In this document: positions 21,936-33,323 of the stretch, piece after piece | Position numbering within the stretch: position 1 is the stretch's first letter | How the letters are laid out: every line of letters starts with the position of its first letter | Assembly (NCBI RefSeq): GCF_024679245.1 | Contig: NC_090179.1 | Location: forward strand, 8,681,327-8,745,326 | From: Pseudorasbora parva | Lineage: Eukaryota > Chordata > Actinopteri > Cypriniformes > Gobionidae | Length of the DNA stretch: 64,000 bases | Direction of reading: 5' to 3' | Notes under the pieces: generated by a model | What the model was told of the DNA's origin: nothing | What the model saw: only the letters and a program-made list of their open reading frames with translations | Databases searched by the model: none | Translations under genes and position numbers: made by a program

Positions 21936-22686
21936 AGTGTCTCAGCCCAAATATATTACTATATGCAGATGTATGTGGGCTGAACACTCTGTATGATACC
22001 GGTTTCCTCCATGACCTAGACACCTCGGTGTGCAGGTCAAGGAAGAACGGCAGGACGTTGATGCTTTGCACGAGAGGGCAGGAATCGCTCATCTAATTTC
22101 GTTTTCTCTGATTTCGATGGGATTCAGATATTTCCGCCAGCCAGTCGTTTTTTTATTTTTATATTTAACCTGGCCACAGCTCTCGTGAGAACGTCAACTC
22201 ACTAGCGGGTGACTGAAGTGGCGAGTCTTCAGTCGCGATGCTCTCAACGTCCACCTCCTCAGAGCTGGATAGTTGGAGCACCGGTGCCCCGCCCGGGGAG
22301 GAAGAAACCGCAGAGCGGGCTTCCAAACCCCGAGACGAGGCACTGGACGATACAGGTGAGGGCTGAGATAAGGCTGGGCCCGTCTCAAACCCCTCTGTAA
22401 AGTCCATGTGTGAACCCCACGACTGAAGCCACCGGTCTGCCTCGGCAGCAGCGGGACCGAGCCGCGGGGAACACGAGCCGAAGCACCCTCCTCGAAGAGT
22501 GCCCGGCGGGAGCGCAGCATTCTTAACGGAAGCCGTTAAAAAAATGCTCACAAGCGGCCCCCTCAAGGGCTGCCTGAGCATGCTGTGCTCCCAAACAGCC
22601 ATACACAAAGAGTGTGTTTCCCACACGCAACATATATTTTTTGAGGGCAGGGATGAACACACTGTGAAATGCTGTTCACTCGCCAT
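21850..22686 (-). pseudogene. DIRS 2 gag-like region
   Basis: It starts MASEQHFTVC at 22686 and has a Cys-containing N-terminus and a Ser-rich acidic stretch (SSSEEVDVESIATED). A second block gives LPFFLDLHTEVSRSWRKP and YGAMPKIEETLASYLSP (about 21900-22060). The frame then runs straight into RNase H sequence (GTRGGTRRPGEWRLHPEVV). This shows an in-frame deletion that removed the rest of gag and the whole polymerase. Confidence 0.7.
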
Positions 22687-23552
22687 AATCTCCTTTTTCT
22701 CTTTATGTTATAAAATATATATCTGATATATTTAACAAAGGTGGAAAATTCTCTCTAATGGACAGACAAAAACACCAAATAGACAGACAGGTTCACACAG
22801 ATCGCTTACTGAAGGCACAGAAGCTAGTTCCTGTTTGTGTTCGCGGACCTTTTATAGTCTCCGGTCGATGACGTCATCACGTCGGCGAAGATCGATCTCC
22901 CGATGGATTGGTTCTACACGCGCTTCATGACACATTAACGCAGAGGCGTTCTCACAGCGTTTCGACGCAGCTCGAGTTCCCCGAAAGGGAACTATAGATC
23001 ACCCACACACAAGCAACCGATAGTTTCACTGTGTCATCGTACAATCATTAAATATTGTAGAACAAAATAGGTGATACAGGTTTCATTATGGTACTGGATA
23101 TACATCTCTGTAAAAGTACTGCAGTAGGAGAGAGAATACTACAGACACAGTGGAATCATTGAACAAAGTGTGTAATATATTGATGCAAAACACTATATAT
23201 GCACAGTCACAACATAGGTTTATATGAATCGAAGCAAATATGATTAGCCATGAAATAGAAAAGAAAAGACAGTACTGTAAAACATCAAATGCAGTGTTCC
23301 TCAAAAGAAACAAAACAGGATTGATTAATGTACTTCTACATTGTCATCAAGTCTGTGTTCTGGATTTTCATCTACATCACAATGGATGTTTTCATTAGCC
23401 AAACATCTCGGATTTTTCTACATCCATAGATATTTTACTCTAATTGGTTCATGCTCCACACTAATTGGTGACAATCAATCTCGTTCTCCTGAAACTTTCA
23501 TGATTTACAGTTAACAAGTTTGTTTTGTCTGTTTCTGTACAGCTATGCATTA

Positions 23553-24119
23553 CAGTTTTTCTCAATTGCTAAAACACTAAAACCCATCAGCTGAACAAAT
23601 TTCTCTGTTGCCTGAACTCATTTAGCTAATTGTGCAGTCTGTTTTCAATACCTTAAACCATTTCACATGGTAAAACACAATTTGCAGATCTCACTTAGAC
23701 TTTTCAGCAAAACTCTAAACACATTCTCATTGTCAAGACACATTCTGCACTCGAATGCACATGCCTTCATACGGGTTAACACAAGTGGCAACAATCAAAT
23801 ACAAATGGAGAACACAATGTCATTGATTGAACACAACCACTTAAAACTGATTTAACCTGTTTCAAATGATGAGACACAATCGATATAAGTACAGTGAATT
23901 GTAGGCTGTATACTGTACAATTAACAAACCGTATTGCCCTGAACATGTTGCTTTCCATTAGTTTACAGTGCTGACTGCTCAATAGATTTTGACTGGTTGC
24001 AGGTTCATATCAACAAATAATAAGTATTACAGTATCACAGAAACAAAGGACAAGTTTGTGAGATGCAGAGTACAGTACTGTCAAAATCAGCCTAATCTGA
24101 TGAAAATGCATATCTATAG
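23553..24119. mobile_element. IS630/Tc1-like element end region
   Basis: TTACAGTTTTTCTCAATTGC at about 23553 matches the terminal words of related copies at 15043, 39766 and 50080. The following 300 bp matches the interrupted copy at 12.4-14.1 kb. No transposase frame is visible here. The right end may lie beyond DIRS element 3, near 31.8 kb (TTTGAGGTGAAAGTTTCATT region). Confidence 0.5.
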
Positions 24120-24325
24120 CACAAATTGTATTTATCGTGCGATTTATATGCCAAAATGAGTTTTTATGAGCATATGTTATGCAGTTTTCGTGTGCATATG
24201 ATATGTACTTTATATTGTGTTATGTGCACGTACTCCAAACAACTCAACCTACCCAATGGGGTGACATTGCAAATCATATGCAAACTAATTGTGCCATATA
24301 AATCGCACAATAAATACAATTTGTG
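24120..24325. mobile_element. 206-bp MITE with ~32-bp inverted ends
   Basis: The left end is CACAAATTGTATTTATCGTG and the right end is its near-perfect inverse, ending AATACAATTTGTG. The inverted match extends through CGATTTATATG. There is no coding capacity. Flanking duplication is unclear. Confidence 0.85.
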
Positions 24326-24334
24326 ATGTATTCA

Positions 24335-24680
24335 CGGAAATGTAATATATGTCTATATATGAAATATCAATATATGTGATATATAAAGTAAAAACATATA
24401 TGAAACATATTAGAAATTGGAACAATTCCATATATTAACATATAAATGTATCCCATATATTATGTATGTTAATGTATGTATAATACATATTTTGACATAT
24501 AGGTCTCATATATGAAATATCCTAATATGATCATATAGAGTAAAAACATAAATGCACATATATGCACAGCATCAGAAATTCCATATATTGACATATATCT
24601 TTAGTCCACATATTATATATGTTTAAATTATATATGTGACAAATCATTATCACTCTCAAATGCCGCAGAGTCTTAAAATC
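24335..24680. repeat. AT-rich field of ATATAT-type words
   Basis: Degenerate palindromic words such as CATATATGTG, TCCATATATTAACATATA and ATATATGAAATAT repeat irregularly. It resembles the AT-rich body at 12.6-13.9 kb and the field at 31.13-31.45 kb, but no clear inverted ends were found. Confidence 0.6.
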
Positions 24681-25539
24681 TATACTATGTATAAAACAAA
24701 TGACATTTAAAATATAAAATATGTATAATGTTACTTATTGTCAGGTGAGGCAAGAGATGAAGGACTCAAGGGTGCAGAGGATAATGGGCTTGTAGAAGGC
24801 CCAGTCCCAGCAGGCAATGAAGATATACAATCCTAAATCCTAGATTAGGCACTGGCACAATCCAACACAGGTAAGAAGTAGGTATCAGTGCACTCAAGCC
24901 CCATAATAGAGTCCTCTGTGAGCTTCTCTGGAAACTGCCAAACACTATGAATTAACATTTTTATGGGTACATAAAAATGTGCATTTGAACAAGATTGTAA
25001 AGCATTGGAATGTACAATTCACTTAACTCTCAAACACAATGTGATTCCAGGCATTTTCACCCATTCTCCATTGCCATGCCTCTCCTCTATGCTACTCGTA
25101 ACCTTAAAACCACTTCCTCCATTTGTTGCCCTCTAGAGGACAGGATGAAAAATGTCACCCATGTACCAGAGTAACGTACTCGGTTACTTTCGTAACCTCG
25201 GTTCCCTGAGAGAGAGGAACGAGTATTACGTATGGGAAAAACTCCTTTTCTCGAGAATGTGAAGCAAAACTTTTAATAAAGGTATCTATGTAAAGCGCAG
25301 TGAGCTGCACGGCCATAGCCCAGCGCGAGGAGCGCTCTGATTGGCCGGGCTGCGGCAACTGCAGGAACCTATGGTGAGGCGGCTGAGAGGAACGAACCAA
25401 TGGGGGGCGTTCCAGAAGCCCGCCGAAAAAGGTGCTTATATTTGCATACAGGAGGCTATATAAGACCCTAATTCGCCATAGGTGTCAGGTTTTAAGATCG
25501 ACTGAAGCGATACCTGAGAAGCATAAACACGGCACGGAA

Positions 25540-25640
25540 CGTAATACTCGTTCCTCTCTCTCAGGGAACCGAGGTTACGAAAGTAACCGAGTACGTTCCC
25601 TTTCGAGAGAGGTTCCTCGTATTACGTATGGGAACACAAT
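25540..25640 (-). other. Internal complementary region of DIRS element 3
   Basis: This is the reverse complement of the left 50 bp followed immediately by the reverse complement of the right 40 bp, meeting at the shared AAC/GTT triplet. The match to both ends appears perfect or nearly so, indicating a recent insertion. Confidence 0.85.
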
Positions 25641-25904
25641 GTAAAGCGCCGTGTGTGCTGACTGACCCAGTATACCCAAAGCACATGTTATAAACCCCCG
25701 AGACACCGACAGAGGCGGCTTATAAGGGGAATGAAGAACCGGAAGAGTCGGTTCGTTTGAACAGCTGATCGGACATAGTCGGATCTTATGATGAATGAAT
25801 AGTGCTTAAGGACTAATGTGTACAGGCCAAAATGTAAGGCAATCTGTTTGCCAGGGTCAAGATAGAGCCTAGATGGAGAGAAGCCCTGCTTGTAGAGCTG
25901 GAAC

Positions 25905-26754
25905 CTCCAACTTGTAGAATCTGATAAAAGTGGACGGAGAGGCCCAGCCTGCCGCCGCACAGATATCTTCCAAAGAAATGTCACACGACCAAGCCCAAGA
26001 TGAGGCCATGCCTCTAGAGGAGTGGGCTTAAATGCCTGTAGGACAGGTTAGGTCCTGGACCTATATGCTAGTGGGACTGCATCCACTATCCAGTGTGAGA
26101 GACTGTTTCATGACAGCACAAACTTTAGTGCGGCCACCGAAGCAATGAAGAGCTGATCCGACTGCCTGAAGGGGGCGGAGCGCTCTAAATACAATCTCAA
26201 TGCTCTGACTGGGCAGAATAGGTTTGCGTCTTATTCTCTCTGAGACGCGGGTTAAGCAGTGCAAAGACCTGCATACTGAAGGGGTTGATAGCACTTTCAG
26301 CATAAAACCATGCCTCGGTTTGAGCACAACCTTGAAGTTGCTGGACCCAAACTCAAGACAGGAAGGGCTCACGGAGAGTGCAGGTAAGCCACCCACTCGG
26401 TTAACCGAGGCCACAGCCAGCAGAAAAACGGTTTTGAGTGATATGTGCTTCAAGCTCGTGTTCTGAAGTGGTTAGGAGGGGGAACCCTTCACGGCCTCCA
26501 AAACCATGGCGAGGTCCCAAATAGGGACCGAGGTAGGGGCAAGGCGGGCTGAATCTCCTGGCCCCTTTAAGAAAACACACAATAAGATCACTTTTCCCTA
26601 GTGAATGTGCCGCGATCGGAGCGTGGCTAGCTGCTATGGCGGAGACACACACCCCGAGTATGGAGGGGGGACGGCCCGCATCCATTAGCTCTTGGAGAAA
26701 GCGAGCGGTTCCGCCAGTTCGCATGAGTGTGCGTCGATGTTTCGCGTGGCACAT
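25905..26754 (-). pseudogene. DIRS 3 tyrosine recombinase
   Basis: The N-terminal part has TARFLQELMDAGRPPSILG and SDLIVCFLKGARR (about 26560-26700). A frameshifted part reads ISLKTVFLLAVASVNRVGG (about 26390-26445) with the Arg of the first catalytic block in this neighbourhood. Near the end, DISLEDICAAAGWASPSTF and IRFYKLE occur, with the catalytic Tyr codon at 25914-25916. The HSTR block is damaged, and several frameshifts and stops make it inactive. Confidence 0.7.
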
Positions 26755-26836
26755 TGGTTAGAAAACCACTGACCACTTCAAAGCAGAGCTGCCAGATAGC
26801 AGGGGCTCTAGCTTCCGAAATAGTGTTCATAACTTG

Positions 26837-27327
26837 TCAGAGAGGTTCCCGGATACCGTTGATGGGCCATACGTGGAGGGCCCACAGCTCGGGATTGGGA
26901 TGCCAGACCTTCCCTTTCATTGGCAGAATAGGCATGGGGCTGTGTCTGACAGCTGAAACAGTATGGAGAACCATGTGCGGTTCTTCCAAAGTGGGGCTAT
27001 TAAAAAGCACAGGCTGCAGCTGGATCGCGATCGGAGGGAACATATAGAGGGAGTCTGGGCCAACATGGGCCAGGGCATCCCTGCGTTTGCAGAAAAAATA
27101 TTGGGCAGCGTGTGCTGTGCGAGCTGAATTGTTTGCGGGTAAAGGGACCATCCCCCTGGGGACATGGGTCCTCTGGATAACATGTCCGGACCCTGATTCA
27201 GAATACCTGGCACGTAAGCCGCCCTTAGGGAGCTCAGATTGTGCTCTGCCCATAAAATGAGATGCTTAGCCATGCAGTGAACAGAGTCTGATCTCGGCTG
27301 CCCTAGCGATTTTATGTACATTATCAA
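26837..27327 (-). pseudogene. DIRS 3 RNase H region
   Basis: Translation gives MIMYIKSLGQPRS, then LILWAEHNLSSLRAAYVPGI and DMLSRG. This is the RNase H C-terminal block (spacing VPG...N...D..SR) seen in DIRS and Gypsy polymerases. The overlapping frame at 26837-27253 continues it after a frameshift. Confidence 0.65.
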
Positions 27328-27767
27328 GACGTGGTGGTTCTTATGCCATAAGTCTTGAGTCTATGACAATGACTGTACTGATAAGCCTGCCCCTCGAAGG
27401 CGAATCTCAAGAATGGCCTGTAGTGGGGGTGGGGGGTTATCGTAACGTGAAGTATGCGTTTTTCAGATCTATTGAGAAAACCCAATCCCCGGGGCGAATG
27501 TGCGCGAGGATTTGTTTCACCGTCAGCACCTTGAAACGAGCGTGTCATAAGTGCTTTGTTCAGATGCCTGGAAAATGGGCCTGAGACCGCCACCCATTTT
27601 CGGCATGAGGAATTAGCGACAGTAAAAACCTGACTCGCTAGCGTCGGGTGTACTGTTTTCGCCGCTCTCTCCTTTAACAGTCTCAATGCCTCAGCGAGAA
27701 GCACGTGACTGACACTGCTTCTTACAGAGGGCTCGACCACGGCTTGAATCGCGGGGTCTGCGAGCAA
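27324..27767 (-). pseudogene. DIRS 3 gag-pol junction and reverse-transcriptase fragment
   Basis: The open frame starts MLADPAIQAVVEPSVRSSVS and continues AEALRLLKERAAKTV. It later gives ITPHPHYRPFLRFAFEGQAYQY, the reverse-transcriptase block after the first catalytic Asp region. The frame then jumps to RNase H sequence, so the polymerase core with its DD motif has been deleted. Confidence 0.65.
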
Positions 27768-27809
27768 AACTGTAGCGAGAACCTCGTTTTATATGTTCAA
27801 CACCCAATA

Positions 27810-28244
27810 TTATTTACCAGGAATGGCCTGCCAGGCCTGGGCTCGTAAAGCCAGGGGTTGAATTAGATTCGGGGGCTGGCCGCTTAGTAATAGGGGCCTG
27901 TTAGCCGGGTTGCTTGTGCTGTAACACTGCTTGTAACACTGTGGGGATAGTGTTAGTTTTGGCGGTGCAGGCTTTGCAGTGGGCGCACGCCTCACATTTA
28001 TATTGTGTGTGCGAGAGTGAACTTTGTGAAAAGTGCTTGGGTGCAGGAGTGCAGACTGTAAAGTGGGCACATTTCCTACATAGAAAGCTCTTTTGTGTGT
28101 AGTGCAAACAATGTGCAGTGGCGCACAACCTACGTAGAATACCCACGGTGCAAACCAGTGAGCAAATCCACAGGGGTAAACGCACACAGCATTAGTGTGC
28201 AGACGAGCGTGTTTAACACAGGCTAGTTGACTGCAATATTTCAT
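27810..28244 (-). pseudogene. DIRS 3 gag-like Cys-rich remnant
   Basis: The frame contains YKCEACAHCKACTA and related spaced cysteines and lies upstream of the polymerase remnant, where gag is expected. The Cys pattern suggests a zinc-knuckle-like region, but identity is weaker than for the recombinase. Confidence 0.4.
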
Positions 28245-28781
28245 CTCCAGTCACTTAACTTAAGGGAACTGGGAGAATGTAAGGAAGTGCGGGTGGTATG
28301 TGAGCCATTCCACAATGCCGTTATGCTCTAGTCTAGACTGAAAGCGCGCATGCAGACAAGCGTGTTTGACCACAGGCTAGTTGACTGCAATAAGGCTAGT
28401 TGACTTTATATGGTGTAATCCGGCCGCGGCGGGATTTATTTGTGATTTTGTGAGGCTGAATTAACAGTGCTTATGTAGGGGTGCACACTGTGTAGTGGAC
28501 ACTTTGTCTACAGTGTAAAAACCTTTCCAGCCGCCTGAATAAAGGGGACTGGAAGTGATAGAGTGAAAAAAGGGCTTAGCTTGGCAGCCATTTTCCGACG
28601 CCCTTATGCTCTGACAGTGAGCGCGTGCTATGACGTAAGCCGCGCTCTAGTCAGCAACGCGCTGTGGAAGGGGCGCGCGCTATCATGACAAGGCAGCCAT
28701 TACAACTTCCTTGGCAGTAAGCGCGCGCTGCAGCGACATTGTTCTTGACATACCCAACAGCCCGAGCTCGCTCGTCTAACT

Positions 28782-30107
28782 TACTCTAGTATTCTCTGTC
28801 CGCAGCGCTTCAGCACGGCGGCGGTAGAATGAGCACGGCGATATCTTCGGCTCGAGTTTGTTTATTCACTCTAGTATTCTCTGTCCGCGGCGATAGAGCG
28901 ACAGGACGAGAGAATTGGAAGCGTGAGGTAAAACTCTGTCCGCGGCGCTTCCAGCACGGCGAGAGCTTCGGCTCGAGTTTGTTTATTCACTCTAGTATTC
29001 TCTGTCCGCAGCGATAGAGCGACAGGACGAGAGAATTGGAAGCGTGAGGTAAAACTCTGTCCGCGGCGCTTCTAGCACGGCGAGAGCTTCGGCTCGAGTT
29101 TGTTTATTCACTCTAGTATTCTCTGTCCGCGGCGATAGAGCGACAGGACGAGAGAATTGGAAGCGTGAGGTAAAACTCTGTCCGCGGCGCTTCTAGCACG
29201 GCGAGAGCTTCGGCTCGAGTTTGTTTATTCACTCTAGTATTCTCTGTCCGCGGCGATAGAGCGACAGGACGAGAGAATTGGAAGCGTGAGGTAAAACTCT
29301 GTCCGCGGCGCTTCTAGCACGGCGAGAGCTTCGGCTCGAGTTTGTTTATTCACGCTAGTATTCTCCGTCCGCGGCGATAGAGCGACAGGACGAGAGAATT
29401 GGAAGCGTGAGGTAAAACTCTGTCCGCGGCGCTTCTAGCACGGCGAGAGCTTCGGCTCGAGTTTGTTTATTCACTCTAGTATTCTCTGTCCGCGGCGATA
29501 GAGCGACAGGACGAGAGAATTGGAAGCGTGAGGTAAAACTCTGTCCGCGGCGCTTCTAGCACGGCGAGAGCTTCGGCTCGAGTTTGTTTATTCACTCTAG
29601 TATTCTCTGTCCGCGGCGATAGAGCGACAGGACGAGAGAATTGGAAGCGTGAGGTAAAACTCTGTCCGCAGCGCTTCTAGCACGGCGAGAGCTTCGGCTC
29701 GAGTTTGTTTATTCACTCTAGTATTCTCCGTCCGCGGCGATAGAGCGACAGGACGAGAGAATTGGAAGCGTGAGGTAAAACTCTGTCCGCGGCGCTTCTA
29801 GCACGGCGAGAGCTTCGGCTCGAGTTTGTTTATTCACTCTAGTATTCTCTGTCCGCGGCGATAGAGCGACAGGACGAGAGAATTGGAAGCGTGAGGTAAA
29901 ACTCTGTCCGCGGCGCTTCTAGCACGGCGAGAGCTTCGGCTCGAGTTTGTTTATTCACTCTAGTATTCTCTGTCCGCGGCGATATCGCGACTGAAACAGA
30001 GAAGAGGAAGACTGAGGAAAAACTCCGTCTGTCCGCGGCGCCTCCTCAGCGCGACGGTATAGTGACGAGAGCTTCGGCTCGAGTTCGCCTATTCACTCTA
30101 GTATTCT
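28782..30107. repeat. 121-bp tandem array, about ten copies, in DIRS 3 leader
   Basis: GCGATAGAGCGACAGGACGA recurs at a 121-bp spacing (CGATAG at 28891, 29012, 29133, 29254, 29375, 29496, 29617, 29738, 29859). The last unit at about 29980 is altered and the first is also divergent. Inner copies differ by only one or two bases. Each unit holds two versions of CTCTGTCCGCGGCG, so it is itself a half-unit duplication. Diverged copies continue towards 30330. It sits between the right terminal repeat and gag, that is, in the element's 5' leader. Confidence 0.95.
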
Positions 30108-31129
30108 CTGTCCGCGGCTGTAGCGCGACGGAATGAGAGAAGAGTGGGAACAACTCTGTGGCAGCGGCGGAAGAAGAGCCGCGGCGGCGGCAGAGTGAAG
30201 AGAGCTTCGGCTTGAGTGTGCTCATGTCCTCTAACATTCTCTCTTTCCGCGGCGCTATTCAGCGCGACGGGACGAGAGCAGAGGGAGAGTGAGAAGAGCT
30301 CCGTCTTTCCGCGGCGCTTAACGACGCGGCGGAACGAGAGAGTCCTCGAGTAGAACAAGCCTGTAAGCTCTAGAAGTGGCGTTGCAGCGGCAACACACAC
30401 ACAAACACATATAACACTCAACATAGACACAGTTTAAAGGATATATAACGCCGGATGGCGTAGCTGGAACGGCAGAGAAGGCGGAGAGGGAGTCCGTCGT
30501 CCTCAGCTGCAGGTTCCGCTGGTGCCTTTTCAACGGCGGTGCTTCTTCCGGAGACCAGCGAAGGTATCGCTGAAGGAGATAAAATCTGACACCTATGGCG
30601 AATTAGGGTCTTATATAGCCTCCTGTATGCAAATATAAGCACCTTTTTCGGCGGGCTTCTGGAACGCCCCCCATTGGTTCGTTCCTCTCAGCCGCCTCAC
30701 CATAGGTTCCTGCAGTTGCCGCAGCCCGGCCAATCAGAGCGCTCCTCGCGCTGGGCTATGGCCGTGCAGCTCACTGCGCTTTACATAGATACCTTTATTA
30801 AAAGTTTTGCTTCACATTCTCGAGAAAAGGAGTTTTTCCCATACGTAATACGAGGAACCTCTCTCGAAAGGGAACTGTACATGCTACACAGAACAAAACA
30901 TGAAAGTACACGCCATGGCTAATGATGAGCACAAGCTGCATGCTAAACAAACAACCCTAAACACATGGACAAAAGAGTGTATACTGCCAAGCAAAACTAG
31001 ATGCTCACACAAGACCAAGCGAATGGTCAAACTGTACACTCACAACGGGGAGAAAAACACACATGGAGCTTTTAATGTCCGAAGCCTGAAACAAAACCAA
31101 ATTATGAAATGCCAGGATTCAAACACCAC

Positions 31130-31450
31130 TATATAAATCCATATAAAATCCTATACAAGCATACTGAATGTTTGCATATATTTTGTTTAAATAAACGTAC
31201 ATATATAAATTCAACATATATTGTTTACATATATGGCATTAACATACAGTACCATATAAAAAATCATCATATAAATAATTTTTATATATGTATATATAAT
31301 AATTATTCTATGGGTATTTCATACATGGTATAAACCTATATCTTCATATATCGTGAGAATGTATATATGCGCTAATAATGTATTGCCTTATATGAAACAT
31401 ATATGACATCACTACTCGGATATAGGGACATATATGTACATATATTACAT
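31130..31450. repeat. AT-rich field of ATATAT words
   Basis: Irregular TATATA, CATATATG and AAATTTTTATATATG words repeat. It is composition-matched to the field at 24.3-24.7 kb on the other side of DIRS element 3, which suggests they were one block before insertion. Open frames here are low-complexity. Confidence 0.5.
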
Positions 31451-32047
31451 TTCTGTTTGGGGAGAATGAGTTGGTAAAAATAGGGCTACAAGCAAGAGGA
31501 AGAACAAAAAATTGCAAAGCAGAGTAGCAATAATTTCTGGCCAATTTTGAGCTACAGCTACTAGGAACATGTTTTCATTTATCCCAAGACAATGACAGAA
31601 AAACATGAAATTTGTTTTGAGATTAAAAATGTACTTCTGCCTGAGAACATAGTTCTGAACAATGTGTTTTCTATTTTTTGCTGTATTGTTTACTGATTGC
31701 TTGATAGTGTCTATCATTTTGATCACTTTGTTTATGATTTGAGAGCAGTGTTTGATTTTGAACAAAACTGTTTTGAGGTGAAAGTTTCATTTTGCAAGAG
31801 GAGTCAGAGGTTTTGTAATAGTGCTTGAAGAGGAGGTAATGCAACAGTTACTTATCATTTTGAGCAGCTGTATCAATTGATAGTTAGATCATTGTAAGGA
31901 AATGAATAGACACTTATTTGAAATGTAATATGTGAATTGCCTTTTGAAATAGTAGTACTTTGATGTTTTGTCATTCAATTTTTGTTGAATGAACAAATGA
32001 TCTAAGTTTTATGTGCATTGTATCCAAGCAATTGAGAAAAGGGTCAG

Positions 32048-32051
<4 letters not shown>

Positions 32052-32139
<88 letters not shown>
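32052..32139. repeat. (TG)n microsatellite, about 44 units
   Basis: There is an uninterrupted TG run of 88 bp. Confidence 0.97.
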
Positions 32140-32141
<2 letters not shown>

Positions 32142-32318
32142 TGTGTTATATAACAGCTTATCTACTCAAAGGTAGGTCATTTATTGGGAACAGAATTGTC
32201 TTTCTAAACAAAGAGAATATTTAAACAGTATGTACTTTTTAAACATAATTGACACACATGCAGGAATCACATTTTAACAGTGAAATCGAACACAAGAAAC
32301 TAATTTGAGTTTAAAGAT

Positions 32319-32324
32319 TTTATT
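32319..32324 (-). other. Candidate polyadenylation signal
   Basis: TTTATT on the plus strand gives AATAAA on the minus strand, about 380 bp beyond the claudin stop at 32703. Confidence 0.4.
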
Positions 32325-32702
32325 TTTGCAAAGCATATAGTTAAAATGTTTTGTGGCATATCACACACACAAAAATAATAACAATCTGTCACAATTCTAA
32401 AACACAATATGCATTTTATATAAATCATCAACAGTTTAAGCACCTCCTCAGACTGTGAAGCCAGTCTGCAAAATTAAGAAGAGATATTTACAGTCCCAGT
32501 TCTATTTTCTGTTCAGCGCTGTGACCTGACACTTTCTTAGTATTTCACCATTCCTGTCATGTCTTGGCAGCTGACAGCTAATTCAACCATTTGGTCAGTG
32601 ATAGTGCGTTCGCATGCATGGTCAGTTGTAACACCAAAGCTGGCCGAGGTACAAAATTATGCAGTTTGAATGTCAGTGTCTACAGTGTTCCTTGGCTCCT
32701 CT

Positions 32703-33323
32703 TCACACATACCCTTTGTTTCCTCCAGGCCGAGCCGTGTACTTTGTGGTGTACTGATCTCGAGGAGGGCAATTTGCACACAGCAGTGAGCCGCCAATGA
32801 TCAGCAGTGCCGAAGCGCCCCACCCAATAAACAATGAAGCTCCCAACTCTCTCTTTTGTGCACTGACGGTTAACGGGTTGTAGAAGTCCCTTATAATTGT
32901 GTTGGCGGTCCAGCAGACTGGAATCAAACACAGAACTCCAGCGACGATAAAGATGGCTCCTGCAATAATGCCAACTTTGGCCTTGGCTCTTTCATCTTTA
33001 ATGCAGTTGGTACATTTCCCTCCAACAGCAGCTAACATGATTCCCACAACGCCCACGAGGATGGAGATGATACACAAAGCGCGGGCCGCCTGTAGATCTG
33101 AGCTGAGAGCCAGCATGGAGTCGTAGACTTTGCACTGCATCTGGCCAGTGCTCTGCACCACACAACTCATCCAGATTCCTTCCCAGGTAATTTGCGCTGT
33201 GACTATATTCTGTCCAATAAAAGCTGTGACAAGCCACATAGGGAGAACGCAAACCACTATTACCCCGATCCAGCCAATGACAGCCAGGGCTATGCCCAGC
33301 ATCTGTAACCCTGCTGATACCAT
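32703..33323 (-). CDS. Claudin (claudin-3/4-like), 206 aa
   Basis: This is an intronless claudin. TM1 is about 8-28. Loop 1 has W30, G49-I50-W51, C54 and C64, with Leu31 in place of the basic residue found in all five paralogues of this window. TM2 is about 82-102, CTNC is at 104-107, TM3 is about 117-137, loop 2 has FYNP at 147-150, and TM4 is about 161-182. The tail is short and ends KGYV, a PDZ-type terminus. Start at 33323 puts TM1 at the normal distance. A TATA-like box lies about 90 bp upstream and an AATAAA about 380 bp past the stop. Residues 60-82 are nearly identical to the plus-strand claudin at 59682. Losing the charge at position 31 next to loop 1 may alter pore properties (inference). 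Confidence 0.97.
   Translation of the reverse strand: MVSAGLQMLGIALAVIGWIGVIVVCVLPMWLVTAFIGQNIVTAQITWEGIWMSCVVQSTGQMQCKVYDSMLALSSDLQAARALCIISILVGVVGIMLAAVGGKCTNCIKDERAKAKVGIIAGAIFIVAGVLCLIPVCWTANTIIRDFYNPLTVSAQKRELGASLFIGWGASALLIIGGSLLCANCPPRDQYTTKYTARPGGNKGYV

Larger units (their letters stand above)
19974..22992 (-). mobile_element. DIRS-type retrotransposon 2, reverse-transcriptase deleted
   Basis: The left edge is AACGTCTCGGTTACGTATGT (19974) and the right edge ends CCCCGAAAGGGAAC (22992). The internal complementary region at about 20251-20340 joins reverse complements of both. Inverted terminal regions share GTTCTCACAGCG and GATCGATCTCCCG. Coding order on the minus strand is gag start (22686 down), then a direct jump from gag into RNase H/recombinase sequence at about 21850-21900. 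The element is only 3 kb because the reverse transcriptase is missing. Confidence 0.88.
25173..30875 (-). mobile_element. DIRS-type retrotransposon 3 (longest copy)
   Basis: The left edge is AACGTACTCGGTTACTTTCG (25173) and the right edge ends TCTCGAAAGGGAAC (30875). The internal complementary region (25540-25640) joins GAAAGTAACCGAGTAC with GTTCCCTTTCGAGAGAGG. Long inverted terminal regions (about 25205-25495 and 30585-30865) are nearly identical inverted copies and include GCTATATAAGACCC, a likely promoter. On the minus strand a 121-bp tandem array lies in the 5' region, followed by gag/pol remnants, RNase H and recombinase. The middle of the reverse transcriptase is missing. Confidence 0.9.
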
